This document shows, piece by piece, positions 1-7,981 of a stretch of DNA of 14,008 nucleotides (positions are counted from its first letter, which is position 1; each line of letters starts with the position of its first letter). A program made the translations under genes and the position numbers. Below the pieces are notes generated by a model. It saw only the letters and a list, made by a program, of their open reading frames with translations, was not told the DNA's origin and did no database searches. The DNA is taken from positions 1 through 14,008 of the forward strand of contig CAJMPK010000023.1 of assembly GCA_905215205.1 (NCBI GenBank), given 5' to 3'. This stretch comes from an uncultured bacterium (GTDB taxonomy: Bacteria > Actinomycetota > Coriobacteriia > Coriobacteriales > Coriobacteriaceae).

Positions 1-2114
1 ATGACTGCAATCGACGCCGGCAATGCACGCTTGAGTACGTTGCTCAAAAACGCACCCTTCACGCGAGCATTGTTGGGCTCCAGGCCCAACACAAAGCCCG
101 GCGCGCCGATGCAGAAGAAGTTGATGAGCGTCATCTGGATGGGCTCGAGGGGATACGGCGGCAGCGCGATGCACAGCGCCGCCAGGCCCATCGAGAACAG
201 CGTCTTGGTCAGGAACAGCGCCGCAGAGCGCTGCAGGTTGTTGATGGAGCGACGACCCTCGGCCACCACGGCGGGCATCGAGGCAAAGTCGTTGTCGACG
301 AGTACGATCTCGGCCACGTTGCGCGCGGCATCGGAGCCGGCCGCCATGGCCACGGAGCAGTCGGCTTCCTTGAGCGCCAGCACGTCGTTGACGCCGTCGC
401 CCGTCATGGCCACGGTGTGCTCGCGGCGCTTGAGCGCCTGCACGAGCTCGCGCTTCTGTTGCGGGGTCACACGACCAAAGACATGGTAGCGGTCCACTGC
501 GGCATCGAGCTTGGCCGGCGTATCGAGCGTCGTGGCGTCCACATAAGCGTCCGCCCCCGGCACGCCCACCACGCGCGCGATCGACGACACCGTACGCGGG
601 TCGTCGCCGCTAATCACGTTGAGGGTCACGCCCTGCTCGTTAAAGTAGCCGATGGTCTCGGCCGCCGAGGTACGAATCTCGTCGCGGATGGTTACAAAGC
701 CCACGGGCTCGGCCTCGCCCACCATATCGCCATCGGGCGTAAAGCCGTCCACGCGCGCTACCACGAGCACGCGGCAGGTATCGGCAAGCTCGGCGACACG
801 GTTCTCGACCTGCGAAAACACACGATCAGAGAGCACAAACTGCGCGGCGCCCATCACATAGGAGCCCTGCGCAAACGACGCGCCGCTCCACTTTTTGGAG
901 GACGAGAACGGAATGACCGACAGCGGCTCAGACACCTCGACCGGGCGATCGGCGTAATAGTTGAGCAGCGCCTGGCAGGTCTCGTTGGCATCGGCCGAAG
1001 TCGCACGCGCGACGTTAGCCAGCGCGAAATCGAGCACTGTGGTATCGACGGGAACAGCCGCCTCGTCCGAGTCCACGCCAAAGCCAACACCCTCAACAGG
1101 CAGCGGGTAGGTGCCCTCGACCTCCATACGACCCGAGGTAATGGTGCCCGTCTTGTCCAGGCACAGCACGTCGACGCGAGCGAGCGTCTCGATGCAGTAG
1201 AGCTGCTGCGCGAGCACCTTGCGACGTGCCAGGCGCACCGTGGCGATGGCAAGCACCGACGAGGTCAGCAGCACCAGGCCCTGCGGGATCATGCCCAAAA
1301 GAGCGCCCACCGTGGACAGCAGCGCCGACGAAGGCACATGACCAGCCAGCAGCTCGGAGAAGCACCACGAAAGCGCGCTATCGCCCGGGGTACCCGCGGC
1401 ATCCCACAGCTCGCTCACACTCGAGGCAAACAACGCCAAACCGAGCGGGATCATGATGATGCTCGCAAAGCGCACGATGGCGTTAAGCTCGTTCATGATC
1501 TCGGAATTGACCTTTTTGACGTACTTGGCCTCGTTATTAATTTTGGCCACGTAGTTGTCGGCGCCGACATGGATCACGCGGGCGCGCAGCAGGCCCGAGT
1601 CGATAAAGCTGCCGCTCATGAGCTCGGAACCGGGCTGTTTCTTAATAAGGTCGCTCTCGCCCGTCAGCAAGCTCTCGTTCACGAGCGCCTCGCCCGACAC
1701 CACCACGGCGTCGGCCGGAATCTGGTCACCGCGCCCCAGGCGGATGATGTCGTCGAGCACGATCTGGTCCAAGTCGAGCTCCACCTCGGCACCGTCGCGC
1801 ACCGCGATGGCCTTCTTTGAGGTCAACAGCGTAAGCTTATCGACCATCTTCTTGGAACGCATGGACTGAATGACGCCAATAGCGGTATTGAGGAACACCA
1901 CGAACAGGAACGTCAGATTCTTAAACGAACCGGTCAAAATGACCAGGAACGCCAAGATCACGTTGATCAAATTGAACAACGTGCAGAGGTTCTCGATGAT
2001 GAGCTCTTTGACCGACTTGGTCTTGAGCTCCATGTTGCGGTTGATCTTACCGGCGGCGATGCGCTCCTCGACCTCGGCGGTCGAAAGCCCGCGCTCGATA
2101 TCCGTTGCTGCCAT
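1..2114 (-). CDS. P-type cation-transporting ATPase (HAD-IC family, CtpE-like), 3' end outside the window
   Basis: A membrane pump that would move a cation, possibly Ca2+, using a phospho-aspartate intermediate. About 704 codons are visible with no stop, so the C-terminal end lies beyond base 1. Motifs seen on the minus strand, in order: a hydrophobic hairpin at about residues 38-80 (M1-M2), the actuator loop TGES at 151-154, membrane segments around 210-230 and 255-295 with IPQGLVLLTS in M4 (Q278), the phosphorylation site DKTGT (D320), and the hinge TGDGVND from T571, followed by further hydrophobic segments. The overall layout and the KWSG nucleotide-domain motif fit the CtpE-like branch rather than the heavy-metal or Kdp branches: there is no N-terminal metal-binding domain and no CPC motif. 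The start at 2114 is uncertain, because an in-frame ATG at 2126 is equally possible and neither has a clear Shine-Dalgarno. The gene is separated from the tRNA upstream by a terminator. Family sure; substrate not. Confidence 0.93.
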   Translation of the reverse strand, partial: MAATDIERGLSTAEVEERIAAGKINRNMELKTKSVKELIIENLCTLFNLINVILAFLVILTGSFKNLTFLFVVFLNTAIGVIQSMRSKKMVDKLTLLTSKKAIAVRDGAEVELDLDQIVLDDIIRLGRGDQIPADAVVVSGEALVNESLLTGESDLIKKQPGSELMSGSFIDSGLLRARVIHVGADNYVAKINNEAKYVKKVNSEIMNELNAIVRFASIIMIPLGLALFASSVSELWDAAGTPGDSALSWCFSELLAGHVPSSALLSTVGALLGMIPQGLVLLTSSVLAIATVRLARRKVLAQQLYCIETLARVDVLCLDKTGTITSGRMEVEGTYPLPVEGVGFGVDSDEAAVPVDTTVLDFALANVARATSADANETCQALLNYYADRPVEVSEPLSVIPFSSSKKWSGASFAQGSYVMGAAQFVLSDRVFSQVENRVAELADTCRVLVVARVDGFTPDGDMVGEAEPVGFVTIRDEIRTSAAETIGYFNEQGVTLNVISGDDPRTVSSIARVVGVPGADAYVDATTLDTPAKLDAAVDRYHVFGRVTPQQKRELVQALKRREHTVAMTGDGVNDVLALKEADCSVAMAAGSDAARNVAEIVLVDNDFASMPAVVAEGRRSINNLQRSAALFLTKTLFSMGLAALCIALPPYPLEPIQMTLINFFCIGAPGFVLGLEPNNARVKGAFLSNVLKRALPASIAV

Positions 2115-2144
2115 ACCACGTCCCATCACGTCGCGTCGGTATAA

Positions 2145-2179
2145 GGAAAACCGCCCGGACCATGCGAGGTTCGGACGGT
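2145..2179 (-). terminator. Rho-independent terminator behind tRNA-Arg
   Basis: On the minus strand, bases 2179-2168 pair with 2161-2150 in a 12-position stem (one A-C mismatch and one G-T wobble) with a 6-base loop, followed by a short T run (TTTTCC). It lies 11 bases after the encoded CCA of the tRNA and before the P-type ATPase start, so it should end the tRNA transcript and insulate the ATPase. Confidence 0.8.
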
Positions 2180-2190
2180 CTTACGTTCGA

Positions 2191-2267
2191 TGGTGCCCCA
2201 TGTTGGATTCGAACCAACGGCCTTCTGCTCCGGAGGCAGACGCTCTAATCCCCTGAGCTAATAGGGC
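2191..2267 (-). tRNA. tRNA-Arg (anticodon CCG)
   Basis: A 77-base cloverleaf on the minus strand. The 7-bp acceptor stem GCCCTAT/ATGGGGC contains one T-G wobble. The D arm is GCTC/GAGC. The anticodon stem is TCTGC/GCAGA around the loop CTCCGGA, giving anticodon CCG, which reads CGG. The T arm is GTTGG/CCAAC with loop TTCGAAT. Discriminator A and CCA are encoded in the DNA. CGG decoding by a dedicated tRNA fits a high-GC genome. Confidence 0.96.
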
Positions 2268-2278
2268 GAACGGTTGGC

Positions 2279-2308
2279 ATTATACCCAAGTGCGCCACGG
2301 GCTAACAA
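2279..2308 (-). promoter_or_regulatory. Promoter of tRNA-Arg
   Basis: On the minus strand, a consensus -10 TATAAT (2284-2279) lies 18 bases from a -35-like TTGTTA (2308-2303). The -10 ends 11 bases before the first base of the mature tRNA, leaving room for a very short 5' leader. A perfect -10 at this distance is what a strong stable-RNA promoter usually looks like. Confidence 0.8.
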
Positions 2309-2387
2309 AAGAATAGAAAAAGCTTTGCAATTACGTGGGAGACACGGCGCAAAGGCTCACTTTAGAACGCAAAAGTGAAATAATTAG

Positions 2388-2393
2388 TATAAA
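2388..2393 (+). promoter_or_regulatory. Candidate -10 element for the aromatic gene cluster
   Basis: TATAAA stands in an AT-rich patch (2371-2414) of the divergent spacer, about 80 bases before aroF. No good -35 at the standard distance is visible; TTTAGA at 2361-2366 is the nearest match but is too far from TATAAA and would suit only the weaker TAGTAT (2385-2390). This is the only AT-rich tract before the cluster, so a promoter here is likely even though the exact hexamers are not certain. Confidence 0.4.
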
Positions 2394-2411
2394 CTCACAT
2401 GCACCATATAT

Positions 2412-2438
2412 AAACGGCTCGCGATGCGGGCCGTTTTT
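2412..2438 (+). terminator. Terminator-type hairpin in the aroF leader (candidate attenuator)
   Basis: Bases 2412-2422 pair with 2426-2436 (11 bp, one wobble, GAT loop), and the T run extends to 2438: an intrinsic-terminator shape on the plus strand. No plus-strand gene lies upstream in the window, so its most sensible role is within the leader of the aromatic operon, between the AT-rich promoter region and the aroF ribosome binding site. The leader is short and I see no alternative antiterminator stem or aromatic-codon leader peptide, so the mechanism is open. Confidence 0.6.
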
Positions 2439-2454
2439 GCAAAAGTTATCCATC

Positions 2455-2465
2455 GAGGTGAGAGG
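2455..2465 (+). promoter_or_regulatory. aroF: Ribosome binding site that sets the aroF start
   Basis: A purine tract GAGGTGAGAGG lies 6 bases before the ATG at 2472. It decides in favour of that start over the in-frame ATG at 2424, which sits in the loop and stem of the terminator-type hairpin and would add 16 residues foreign to the family. Confidence 0.75.
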
Positions 2466-2471
2466 CACACC

Positions 2472-3494
2472 ATGATTGCAATTTTAAAGCAGAGCGCCAG
2501 CGACGAGGCCGTCGGCCATATCGTCAGCTGGATTGAGAAAAAGGGCCTGAAGACCGATGTCTCGCGCGGCGAGAATGAGACGATTATCGGCCTGGTGGGC
2601 GATACGACCAAGATCGACCCGTTCCTGCTCGAGTCCATGGATGTCGTCGAGCGCGTGCAGCGCGTCTCCGAGCCGTTCAAGCGCGCCAACCGCAAGTTCC
2701 ACCCCGAGGACTCCGTCATCGACTGCGGCCACGGCGTCAAGATCGGCGGCGACCAGTTCCAAGTCATCGCCGGCCCCTGCTCCGTCGAGGGCGAGAACCT
2801 CATTCGCATCGCACGCCGCGTAAAGGCCGCCGGTGCCACGATGCTGCGCGGCGGTGCCTACAAGCCCCGCACCTCCCCCTACGCCTACCAGGGCATGGGC
2901 CCCGCCGGCCTCGACCTGCTGTGCGAGGCGTCTGCCGAGCTCGACATGCCGATCGTCACCGAGATCATGGACCCGCGCGACGTGCAGGTCTTCCTCGACA
3001 AGAAGATCGACGTCATGCAGATTGGCGCTCGCAACGCCCAGAACTTCCCCCTGCTCAAGGAGGTCGGCAAGACGCAGACCCCGATCCTGCTCAAGCGCGG
3101 CATGTCCGGCACGATCGATGAGCTGCTTATGGCCGCCGAGTACATTATGAGCGAGGGCAACGACAACGTCATCCTGTGCGAGCGCGGTATCCGCACCTTC
3201 GAGACCCGCACCCGTAACACCTTCGACCTCAACGCCGTGCCGGTGCTGCACCACCTGTCGCACCTGCCCGTCGTCGCCGACCCCAGCCACGCCACCGGCT
3301 ACACCCGCTACGTTGAGCCCATGGCGCTCGCCGCGACCGCCTGCGGTGCCAACGGCCTGGAGATCGAGGTCCACGACGAGCCGAGCCGCGCCTGGTCCGA
3401 CGGCGCCCAGGCCCTCACCCCCGATCAGTTCGACGACACCATGCGCCGCATCCGAGCCATCCGCGAGGTTGTCTGCCAAGAGACCATGGAGTAG
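2472..3494 (+). CDS. aroF: 3-deoxy-7-phosphoheptulonate (DAHP) synthase, type I-beta with N-terminal regulatory domain
   Basis: First enzyme of the shikimate pathway, condensing phosphoenolpyruvate with erythrose 4-phosphate in the cytoplasm. The protein has 340 residues, close to the Thermotoga maritima enzyme of the same type. Residues 1-70 form the ferredoxin-like regulatory domain, which in that family mediates feedback inhibition by tyrosine and phenylalanine. The barrel from about residue 80 carries AGPCSVE (metal ligand C103), RGGAYKPRTSPYAYQG at 127-142, KRGM at 209-212, CERGIRTFE, DPSHATG (metal ligand His), E299 and D310; these match the known Cys/His/Glu/Asp metal site in spacing. 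The start at 2472 has a good Shine-Dalgarno. As the first gene of the cluster, it places flux control at the operon head, behind a terminator-type hairpin. Only 3 bases separate its stop from tyrA. Confidence 0.97.
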   Translation: MIAILKQSASDEAVGHIVSWIEKKGLKTDVSRGENETIIGLVGDTTKIDPFLLESMDVVERVQRVSEPFKRANRKFHPEDSVIDCGHGVKIGGDQFQVIAGPCSVEGENLIRIARRVKAAGATMLRGGAYKPRTSPYAYQGMGPAGLDLLCEASAELDMPIVTEIMDPRDVQVFLDKKIDVMQIGARNAQNFPLLKEVGKTQTPILLKRGMSGTIDELLMAAEYIMSEGNDNVILCERGIRTFETRTRNTFDLNAVPVLHHLSHLPVVADPSHATGYTRYVEPMALAATACGANGLEIEVHDEPSRAWSDGAQALTPDQFDDTMRRIRAIREVVCQETME

Positions 3495-3497
3495 CCC

Positions 3498-4412
3498 ATG
3501 GGTACGGTGAGAAACGCTCGCGTTAACCAGGGCGGCCCCAAGTGCGCCGGCATCGTCGGCCTGGGCCTCATCGGCGGCAGTTTTGCCCGCGGCTATGCGC
3601 AGGCGGGCGTCCGCGTGCTGGCCTGGGACCCCGATGACGATGTCATGACGGCCGCCAGCATGGGCACTGTCGCCGGAGAGCTCAACGGCAAGACACTCGG
3701 CGAATGCGACATCATCGTCCTTGCCTGCTATCCCGAGGCATGCATCGAGTGGCTCGAGGCGCATGCCCAGGCGCTCGCCGATGCTACCGACACCGAAGCC
3801 ATCATGGGTCCCGTGGTAATCGACACCGTGGGCGTCAAGGGCATTGTGTGTGAGCGGGCCTTTGAGCTCGCACGAGAACACGGTTTTTACTTTGTGGGCG
3901 CACACCCCATGGCGGGCACCCAGTTCTCGGGCTACGCGCACTCCCGCGCCGATCTGTTCCAGGGCGCGCCACTCGTGCTCGTGCCGCCCGCGGTGGACGA
4001 TGCGCTCAAACTGGAGCTTTTGGGCCAGGTGCGCGAGATGGTGCGTCCCTTGGGGTTTGGCAAGTTCAGCGTGACCACCGCTGCCGAGCACGACCGCGTG
4101 ATCGCTTTTACGAGCCAGCTCGCGCACGTGGTGTCCAACGCCTACGTCAAGAGCCCCACCGCCCAGGTCCACCACGGCTTTTCGGCTGGCAGCTACCGCG
4201 ACCTCACCCGCGTGGCTCACCTCAATCCGCAGATGTGGTCCGAGCTCATGATCGACGACGCCGATGCGCTCGCCTTCGAGATCGACCATCTGATCGAGTC
4301 GCTTGGCGCCTACAGCCGAGCGCTCAAGAACCGCGACCAGCGCTATCTGGAGAATCTTCTTGCCGAGGGAGACCGCATCAAGCGCGCGCTCGACGACGAG
4401 TCCTCCCACTAG
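3498..4412 (+). CDS. tyrA: Prephenate dehydrogenase
   Basis: Oxidative decarboxylation of prephenate to 4-hydroxyphenylpyruvate with NAD(P)+, the committed step to tyrosine. In 304 residues I see an N-terminal Rossmann motif GLGLIGGS (21-28), followed by a strand ending in WDPDD (43-47); an aspartate where the acidic cofactor-ribose residue is expected points to NAD+ preference (inference). The substrate-binding HPMAGT motif starts at H136, and SQLAHVVSNAY (206-216) and the GFSAGSYRDLTR segment are typical of TyrA. There is no chorismate mutase domain and no C-terminal ACT domain, so any tyrosine feedback would act elsewhere, for example on DAHP synthase. Arogenate use instead of prephenate cannot be excluded. 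GGAG at the end of aroF serves as its ribosome binding site, giving translational coupling. Confidence 0.94.
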   Translation: MGTVRNARVNQGGPKCAGIVGLGLIGGSFARGYAQAGVRVLAWDPDDDVMTAASMGTVAGELNGKTLGECDIIVLACYPEACIEWLEAHAQALADATDTEAIMGPVVIDTVGVKGIVCERAFELAREHGFYFVGAHPMAGTQFSGYAHSRADLFQGAPLVLVPPAVDDALKLELLGQVREMVRPLGFGKFSVTTAAEHDRVIAFTSQLAHVVSNAYVKSPTAQVHHGFSAGSYRDLTRVAHLNPQMWSELMIDDADALAFEIDHLIESLGAYSRALKNRDQRYLENLLAEGDRIKRALDDESSH

Positions 4413-4448
4413 ACCACCTATCACGCCAGGTCGAAAGGACCGAAGCTT

Positions 4449-5555
4449 ATGGCGATTACCATCGATATCGACACTGCACGCCCCTATCAGGTGCATGTTG
4501 GCACGTTTTTGCTGGAGCAGGCGGGACCGCTCGTGCGCGCCACTGCCGGCGGCACCAAGGCCGTCATCGTGACGGACACCAACGTGGGCCCGCTCTACCA
4601 GATGCCCGTTAAGCAGAGCCTGGAGGCGTCAGGCTACGAGGTGAGCATCTGCACCTTCGAGGCAGGCGAGGCCCATAAGCGCGCCGAAACCTATGTTGCC
4701 ATTCTTGAGTTTGTGGCCGAGCACGAGCTTTCGCGCTCCGATGTGATCGTGGCGCTTGGCGGCGGCGTCGTGGGCGACGTTGCGGGCTTTGTGGCCGCCA
4801 CCTACATGCGCGGCTGCAAGTTTGTGCAGATCCCGACGAGCCTGCTCGCCATGGTGGATTCATCGGTGGGCGGCAAGACCGCCATCGACCTGGCTGCCGG
4901 CAAGAACTTGGCCGGCGCCTTTTGGCAGCCGAGCGTGGTCATCGCCGACGTGGGGTGCCTGGCCACCCTCACACCCGAGCAGTTCGCCGACGGTTGCGGC
5001 GAGGTCATCAAGCATGCCGTGATCGCCGACCCCGAGCTTTTCGCCGAGCTGGAGAAGACTCCGCTCACGCTGGAGCTGCTCAACCACGATGTGGCCCGCG
5101 TAGCGCTCATCATCGCCCGCAATATCGACATCAAGCGCGCCGTGGTCGTCGCCGATGAGCGAGAGACCAACCAGCGCAAGCTCCTCAACTTTGGACATAG
5201 CGCCGGACACGCTGTCGAGGCCTGCGAGCACTTTGAGCTGGGACACGGCAACTGCGTGTCGATCGGCATGGGCATCATCACGCGCGCCGCGGCCCTGCAC
5301 GGCATTTGCGACGCCGAGCTGCCCGACCGCATCGAAGAGCTCTGCGCCCGTCATGGCCTCAAGACCCGCTGCGAGCTTTCGGCCGACGCCGTCTTTGCCG
5401 AGGCGCTGCACGACAAAAAACGCGCTGGTGACACTATCGACCTGGTGATTCCGCACGGCATTGGCCGCTGCAGCATCGACCGCACGCCGCTTTCCACCTT
5501 CCATGATTTAATTGCCGAGGGCCTCGGCCAGAAGGGAGACGCTTCCGCATGCTAG
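4449..5555 (+). CDS. aroB: 3-dehydroquinate synthase
   Basis: Second step of the pathway: NAD+- and metal-dependent conversion of DAHP to 3-dehydroquinate. The 368 residues match the usual bacterial length. Seen: GGGVVGDVAGFVAATYMRG (104-122) for the dinucleotide, PTSLLAMVDSSVGGKTAID (129-147), NLAGAFWQP, the metal ligand region GCGEVIKHA (E185), NFGHSAGHAVE (H250) and LGHGNCVSIGM (H266), and the closing KRAGDTIDLVIPHGIG. The start at 4449 has AAAGGA nine bases upstream; 36 bases separate it from tyrA. Its last codons overlap the start of aroA by 7 bases (ATGCTAG), so the two are probably translationally coupled. Confidence 0.97.
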   Translation: MAITIDIDTARPYQVHVGTFLLEQAGPLVRATAGGTKAVIVTDTNVGPLYQMPVKQSLEASGYEVSICTFEAGEAHKRAETYVAILEFVAEHELSRSDVIVALGGGVVGDVAGFVAATYMRGCKFVQIPTSLLAMVDSSVGGKTAIDLAAGKNLAGAFWQPSVVIADVGCLATLTPEQFADGCGEVIKHAVIADPELFAELEKTPLTLELLNHDVARVALIIARNIDIKRAVVVADERETNQRKLLNFGHSAGHAVEACEHFELGHGNCVSIGMGIITRAAALHGICDAELPDRIEELCARHGLKTRCELSADAVFAEALHDKKRAGDTIDLVIPHGIGRCSIDRTPLSTFHDLIAEGLGQKGDASAC

Positions 5556-6868
5556 CCCGCATCACCCCGTCCCCGCTCAAGGGCACTGTTCCCGCCATCG
5601 CGTCCAAGTCGATGGCGCACCGCCTGATCATCTGCGCCGCACTCGCCAACGGTGAGACGCACGTCACCTGCAATACCACCTGCGCCGACATCGAGGCCAC
5701 GGTGCGCTGCCTCACGGCGCTGGGCGCCCGCATCGAGACCGTCGAGGACGGCTTCCAGGTCCACCCCACCATGAAGAGTATTGAGTTTGGCCTGCTCAAG
5801 GCCCTTGCCGGCGGCACGCTTGACTGTGGCGAAAGCGGCTCCACGCTCCGCTTTATGCTGCCCGTCGCCTGCGCACTGGGGGCAGAGGCCACCTTTGTGG
5901 GACAGGGCCGTCTGGGCGCCCGCCCGCTCTCTCCGCTCTCCGACGAGATCATTGCCGCCGGCTGCGACCTGCAGGGTCTGGGCGGTTTTCCGCTCAAGAC
6001 GAGCGGACGCATGCGCCCGGGCACCTTTGTGCTGCCGGGCAACGTGAGCTCGCAGTACATCTCGGGCCTGCTGCTGGCAGCCCCGCTGCTGGCCCAGCCC
6101 TCCTGCGTGCAGGTGACCGGCCTGATCGAGAGCCGCCCCTATATCAACCTGACCATCCAGGCCATGAAGGCCTTCGGCGTCGAGGTCAACGTCGAGCGTA
6201 TCCCCGCCAAGGACGGCCAGCCCGAGATCACGAACTTCCGCGTGAGCAGCGGCTCGTACCGCACGCCCGGCAGCGTGGCCGTCGAGGGTGACTGGTCCAA
6301 CGCTGCCTTTTGGCTGTGTGCCGGCGCTATCGGCACCGACCCCATCACCGTCGAGGGTGTGTCCCTGAGCTCCGCACAGGGCGACCGCAACGTGCTTGCC
6401 GCGCTTTCGCGCTTTGGCGCCCGCATCGTGCGCTCCACCAACGCCGCCACCGTGCAGTCCGACAAGCTCGCCGGCTTTGAGATGAGCGCGCACGACATCC
6501 CCGACCTGGTGCCCGTCATCTCTGCCGTGGCATCGCTGGCGCAGGGCCGCACGTTCATCCGCGATTGCGCCCGCCTGCGCATCAAGGAATCCGACCGCCT
6601 GGCCACCACCACCCGAGAGCTCACCGCGCTGGGCGCACAAGTGCGCATTGCCGGTGACGACCTCATCATCAAGGGCGTCGATGCCTTTACCGGCGGCGAG
6701 GTCGATTCGCACAACGACCATCGCATCGCCATGATGGCAGCCATCGCCGCAAGTCGCGCCACCGGCGAGGTCGTGATCCACGGAGCCGAGGCCGTCAACA
6801 AGTCCTATCCCGATTTCTTCGACCACTACCGCCTGCTGGGCGGCAAGGTCACGCTCGAGGAGGAATAG
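5549..6868 (+). CDS. aroA: 3-phosphoshikimate 1-carboxyvinyltransferase (EPSP synthase)
   Basis: Adds the enolpyruvyl group of phosphoenolpyruvate to shikimate 3-phosphate, the penultimate step to chorismate. The 439 residues form a two-domain fold with SKSMAHR (K20, equal to E. coli K22), CGESGSTLRF (94-102, equal to the E. coli GNAGTAMRP loop), GRLGARPLSPL (120-130), SSQYISG (167-173), catalytic D319 in DIPDLVPVIS, RIKESDRL (E348) and DHRIAMM. G97 keeps the glycine whose replacement by alanine gives glyphosate tolerance in class I enzymes. The residue aligned with E. coli P101 is F102, a difference seen in the sequence; what it does to inhibitor binding is not known to me. Ribosome binding site GAAGGGAG lies within the end of aroB. 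Confidence 0.97.
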   Translation: MLARITPSPLKGTVPAIASKSMAHRLIICAALANGETHVTCNTTCADIEATVRCLTALGARIETVEDGFQVHPTMKSIEFGLLKALAGGTLDCGESGSTLRFMLPVACALGAEATFVGQGRLGARPLSPLSDEIIAAGCDLQGLGGFPLKTSGRMRPGTFVLPGNVSSQYISGLLLAAPLLAQPSCVQVTGLIESRPYINLTIQAMKAFGVEVNVERIPAKDGQPEITNFRVSSGSYRTPGSVAVEGDWSNAAFWLCAGAIGTDPITVEGVSLSSAQGDRNVLAALSRFGARIVRSTNAATVQSDKLAGFEMSAHDIPDLVPVISAVASLAQGRTFIRDCARLRIKESDRLATTTRELTALGAQVRIAGDDLIIKGVDAFTGGEVDSHNDHRIAMMAAIAASRATGEVVIHGAEAVNKSYPDFFDHYRLLGGKVTLEEE

Positions 6869-6869
6869 C

Positions 6870-7967
6870 ATGTCCTCGACCTTTGGCAACGTCTTGCATC
6901 TGAGCATCTTCGGCCAATCGCACTCCCCCGCTATCGGCTGCTCGCTCGATGGCATCCCGGCGGGCATCGCCGTGGACCAGGAGAAGCTGCAGGCCTTCCT
7001 CGACCGTCGTGCCCCCGGTCGCGACGAGACCGCGACCAAACGCCGCGAGGCCGACACCGCCCACATCATCGCCGGCGTGGTCGATGGGCACACCACCGGC
7101 GCACCCATAGCCGCAATTATCGAGAACACCAACACGCGCTCCAAGGACTATTCCGAGCTGCGCCGCAAACCCCGCCCCGGGCACGCAGACTTTCCCGCGC
7201 GCGTGAAGTACCACAACATGCATGACGTCGCCGGCGGCGGACACTTCTCCGGCCGCCTGACGGCCCCCTTGTGCATCGCCGGCGGCATCGCGCTGCAGGC
7301 ACTCGAGGCCCGCGGCATTCAGGTCATGGCGCATGCGGCGCAGATCGGCGGTATCTCCGACCTGCCCATGGACGATATGGTCTATCGCGAGGCCGACCGC
7401 AAGGCGATCCTTACGAACGACCTACCCTGCATTGACGCCGCCGCAGCCGGCCGCATGCGCGAGGAGATACTGGCCGCGCGCGACGAGCTCGACAGCATCG
7501 GTGGCATCGTGGAGTGCGGCATCTACGGCCTGTCTGCGGGCATCGGCGACCCCATGTTCGACGGTATCGAGAACCGCATCGCGCAGATCGCCTTTGGCAT
7601 CCCCGCCGTAAAGGGCGTGGAGTTTGGCATGGGCTTTGCCGTCGCCGCCATGCGCGGCAGCGAGAACAACGATCCGTATCGCATCGATGCCGAGACCGGC
7701 GAGATCAAGGTCGAGTCCAATAACGCCGGCGGCATCCTGGGCGGCATTTCGACCGGCGCGCCCGTCATGTGGCGCATGGCCGTAAAGCCGACGCCCTCTA
7801 TTGGCCGCGAGCAGCAGACCGTAGACATGGACGCCATGGAAAATGCCGAGCTCTCGGTCCGCGGCCGCCACGATCCCTGCATCGTCCCCCGAGCCGTCCC
7901 CGTAGCCGAAGCAGCCGCAGCGCTGGCCATCTGGGACGCCCTCCTCGAGGACGCCGGACTGCTTTAG
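6870..7967 (+). CDS. aroC: Chorismate synthase
   Basis: Converts EPSP to chorismate by 1,4-elimination of phosphate, using reduced FMN. The 365 residues start one base after the aroA stop, with GAGGAGGAA as ribosome binding site. Family motifs: FGQSHSPAIGCSLDGIPAG (14-32, with the catalytic His of the GxSH motif), RRAPGRDETATKRREAD (46-62), KPRPGHADF (second catalytic His, H105), GGGHFSGRLTAP (122-133) and NAGGILGGISTG. GGGHFSGR takes the place of the GGGRSSAR form found in many other bacteria; I recall this form from clostridial-type enzymes, so it is a lineage mark rather than damage. It is the last gene of the tightly packed first block; a 169-base gap with a large inverted repeat follows. 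Confidence 0.97.
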   Translation: MSSTFGNVLHLSIFGQSHSPAIGCSLDGIPAGIAVDQEKLQAFLDRRAPGRDETATKRREADTAHIIAGVVDGHTTGAPIAAIIENTNTRSKDYSELRRKPRPGHADFPARVKYHNMHDVAGGGHFSGRLTAPLCIAGGIALQALEARGIQVMAHAAQIGGISDLPMDDMVYREADRKAILTNDLPCIDAAAAGRMREEILAARDELDSIGGIVECGIYGLSAGIGDPMFDGIENRIAQIAFGIPAVKGVEFGMGFAVAAMRGSENNDPYRIDAETGEIKVESNNAGGILGGISTGAPVMWRMAVKPTPSIGREQQTVDMDAMENAELSVRGRHDPCIVPRAVPVAEAAAALAIWDALLEDAGLL

Positions 7968-7981
7968 TCCACCCACCCCAA

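Noticed and set aside
417..1820. A 467-codon plus-strand frame across the P-type ATPase
   Set aside because: It is antisense to a frame with all P-type ATPase motifs, and its translation is a His/Arg-rich shadow without recognisable domains.
2399..2413. A four-codon leader peptide (M-H-H-I) before aroF
   Set aside because: It is too short, has no aromatic codons and no ribosome binding site, and would lie at or next to the transcription start.
4425..4442. Small GGTC/GACC hairpin over the aroB ribosome binding site
   Set aside because: Only four base pairs; too weak to support a regulatory call.
2484..4496. A 670-codon open frame on the minus strand opposite aroF and tyrA, and a similar one opposite aroA
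   Set aside because: They arise from the strong G/C third-position bias of the real genes. The translations are low-complexity (rich in Gly, Ala, Val, His, Asp), show no family motifs and have no ribosome binding site.
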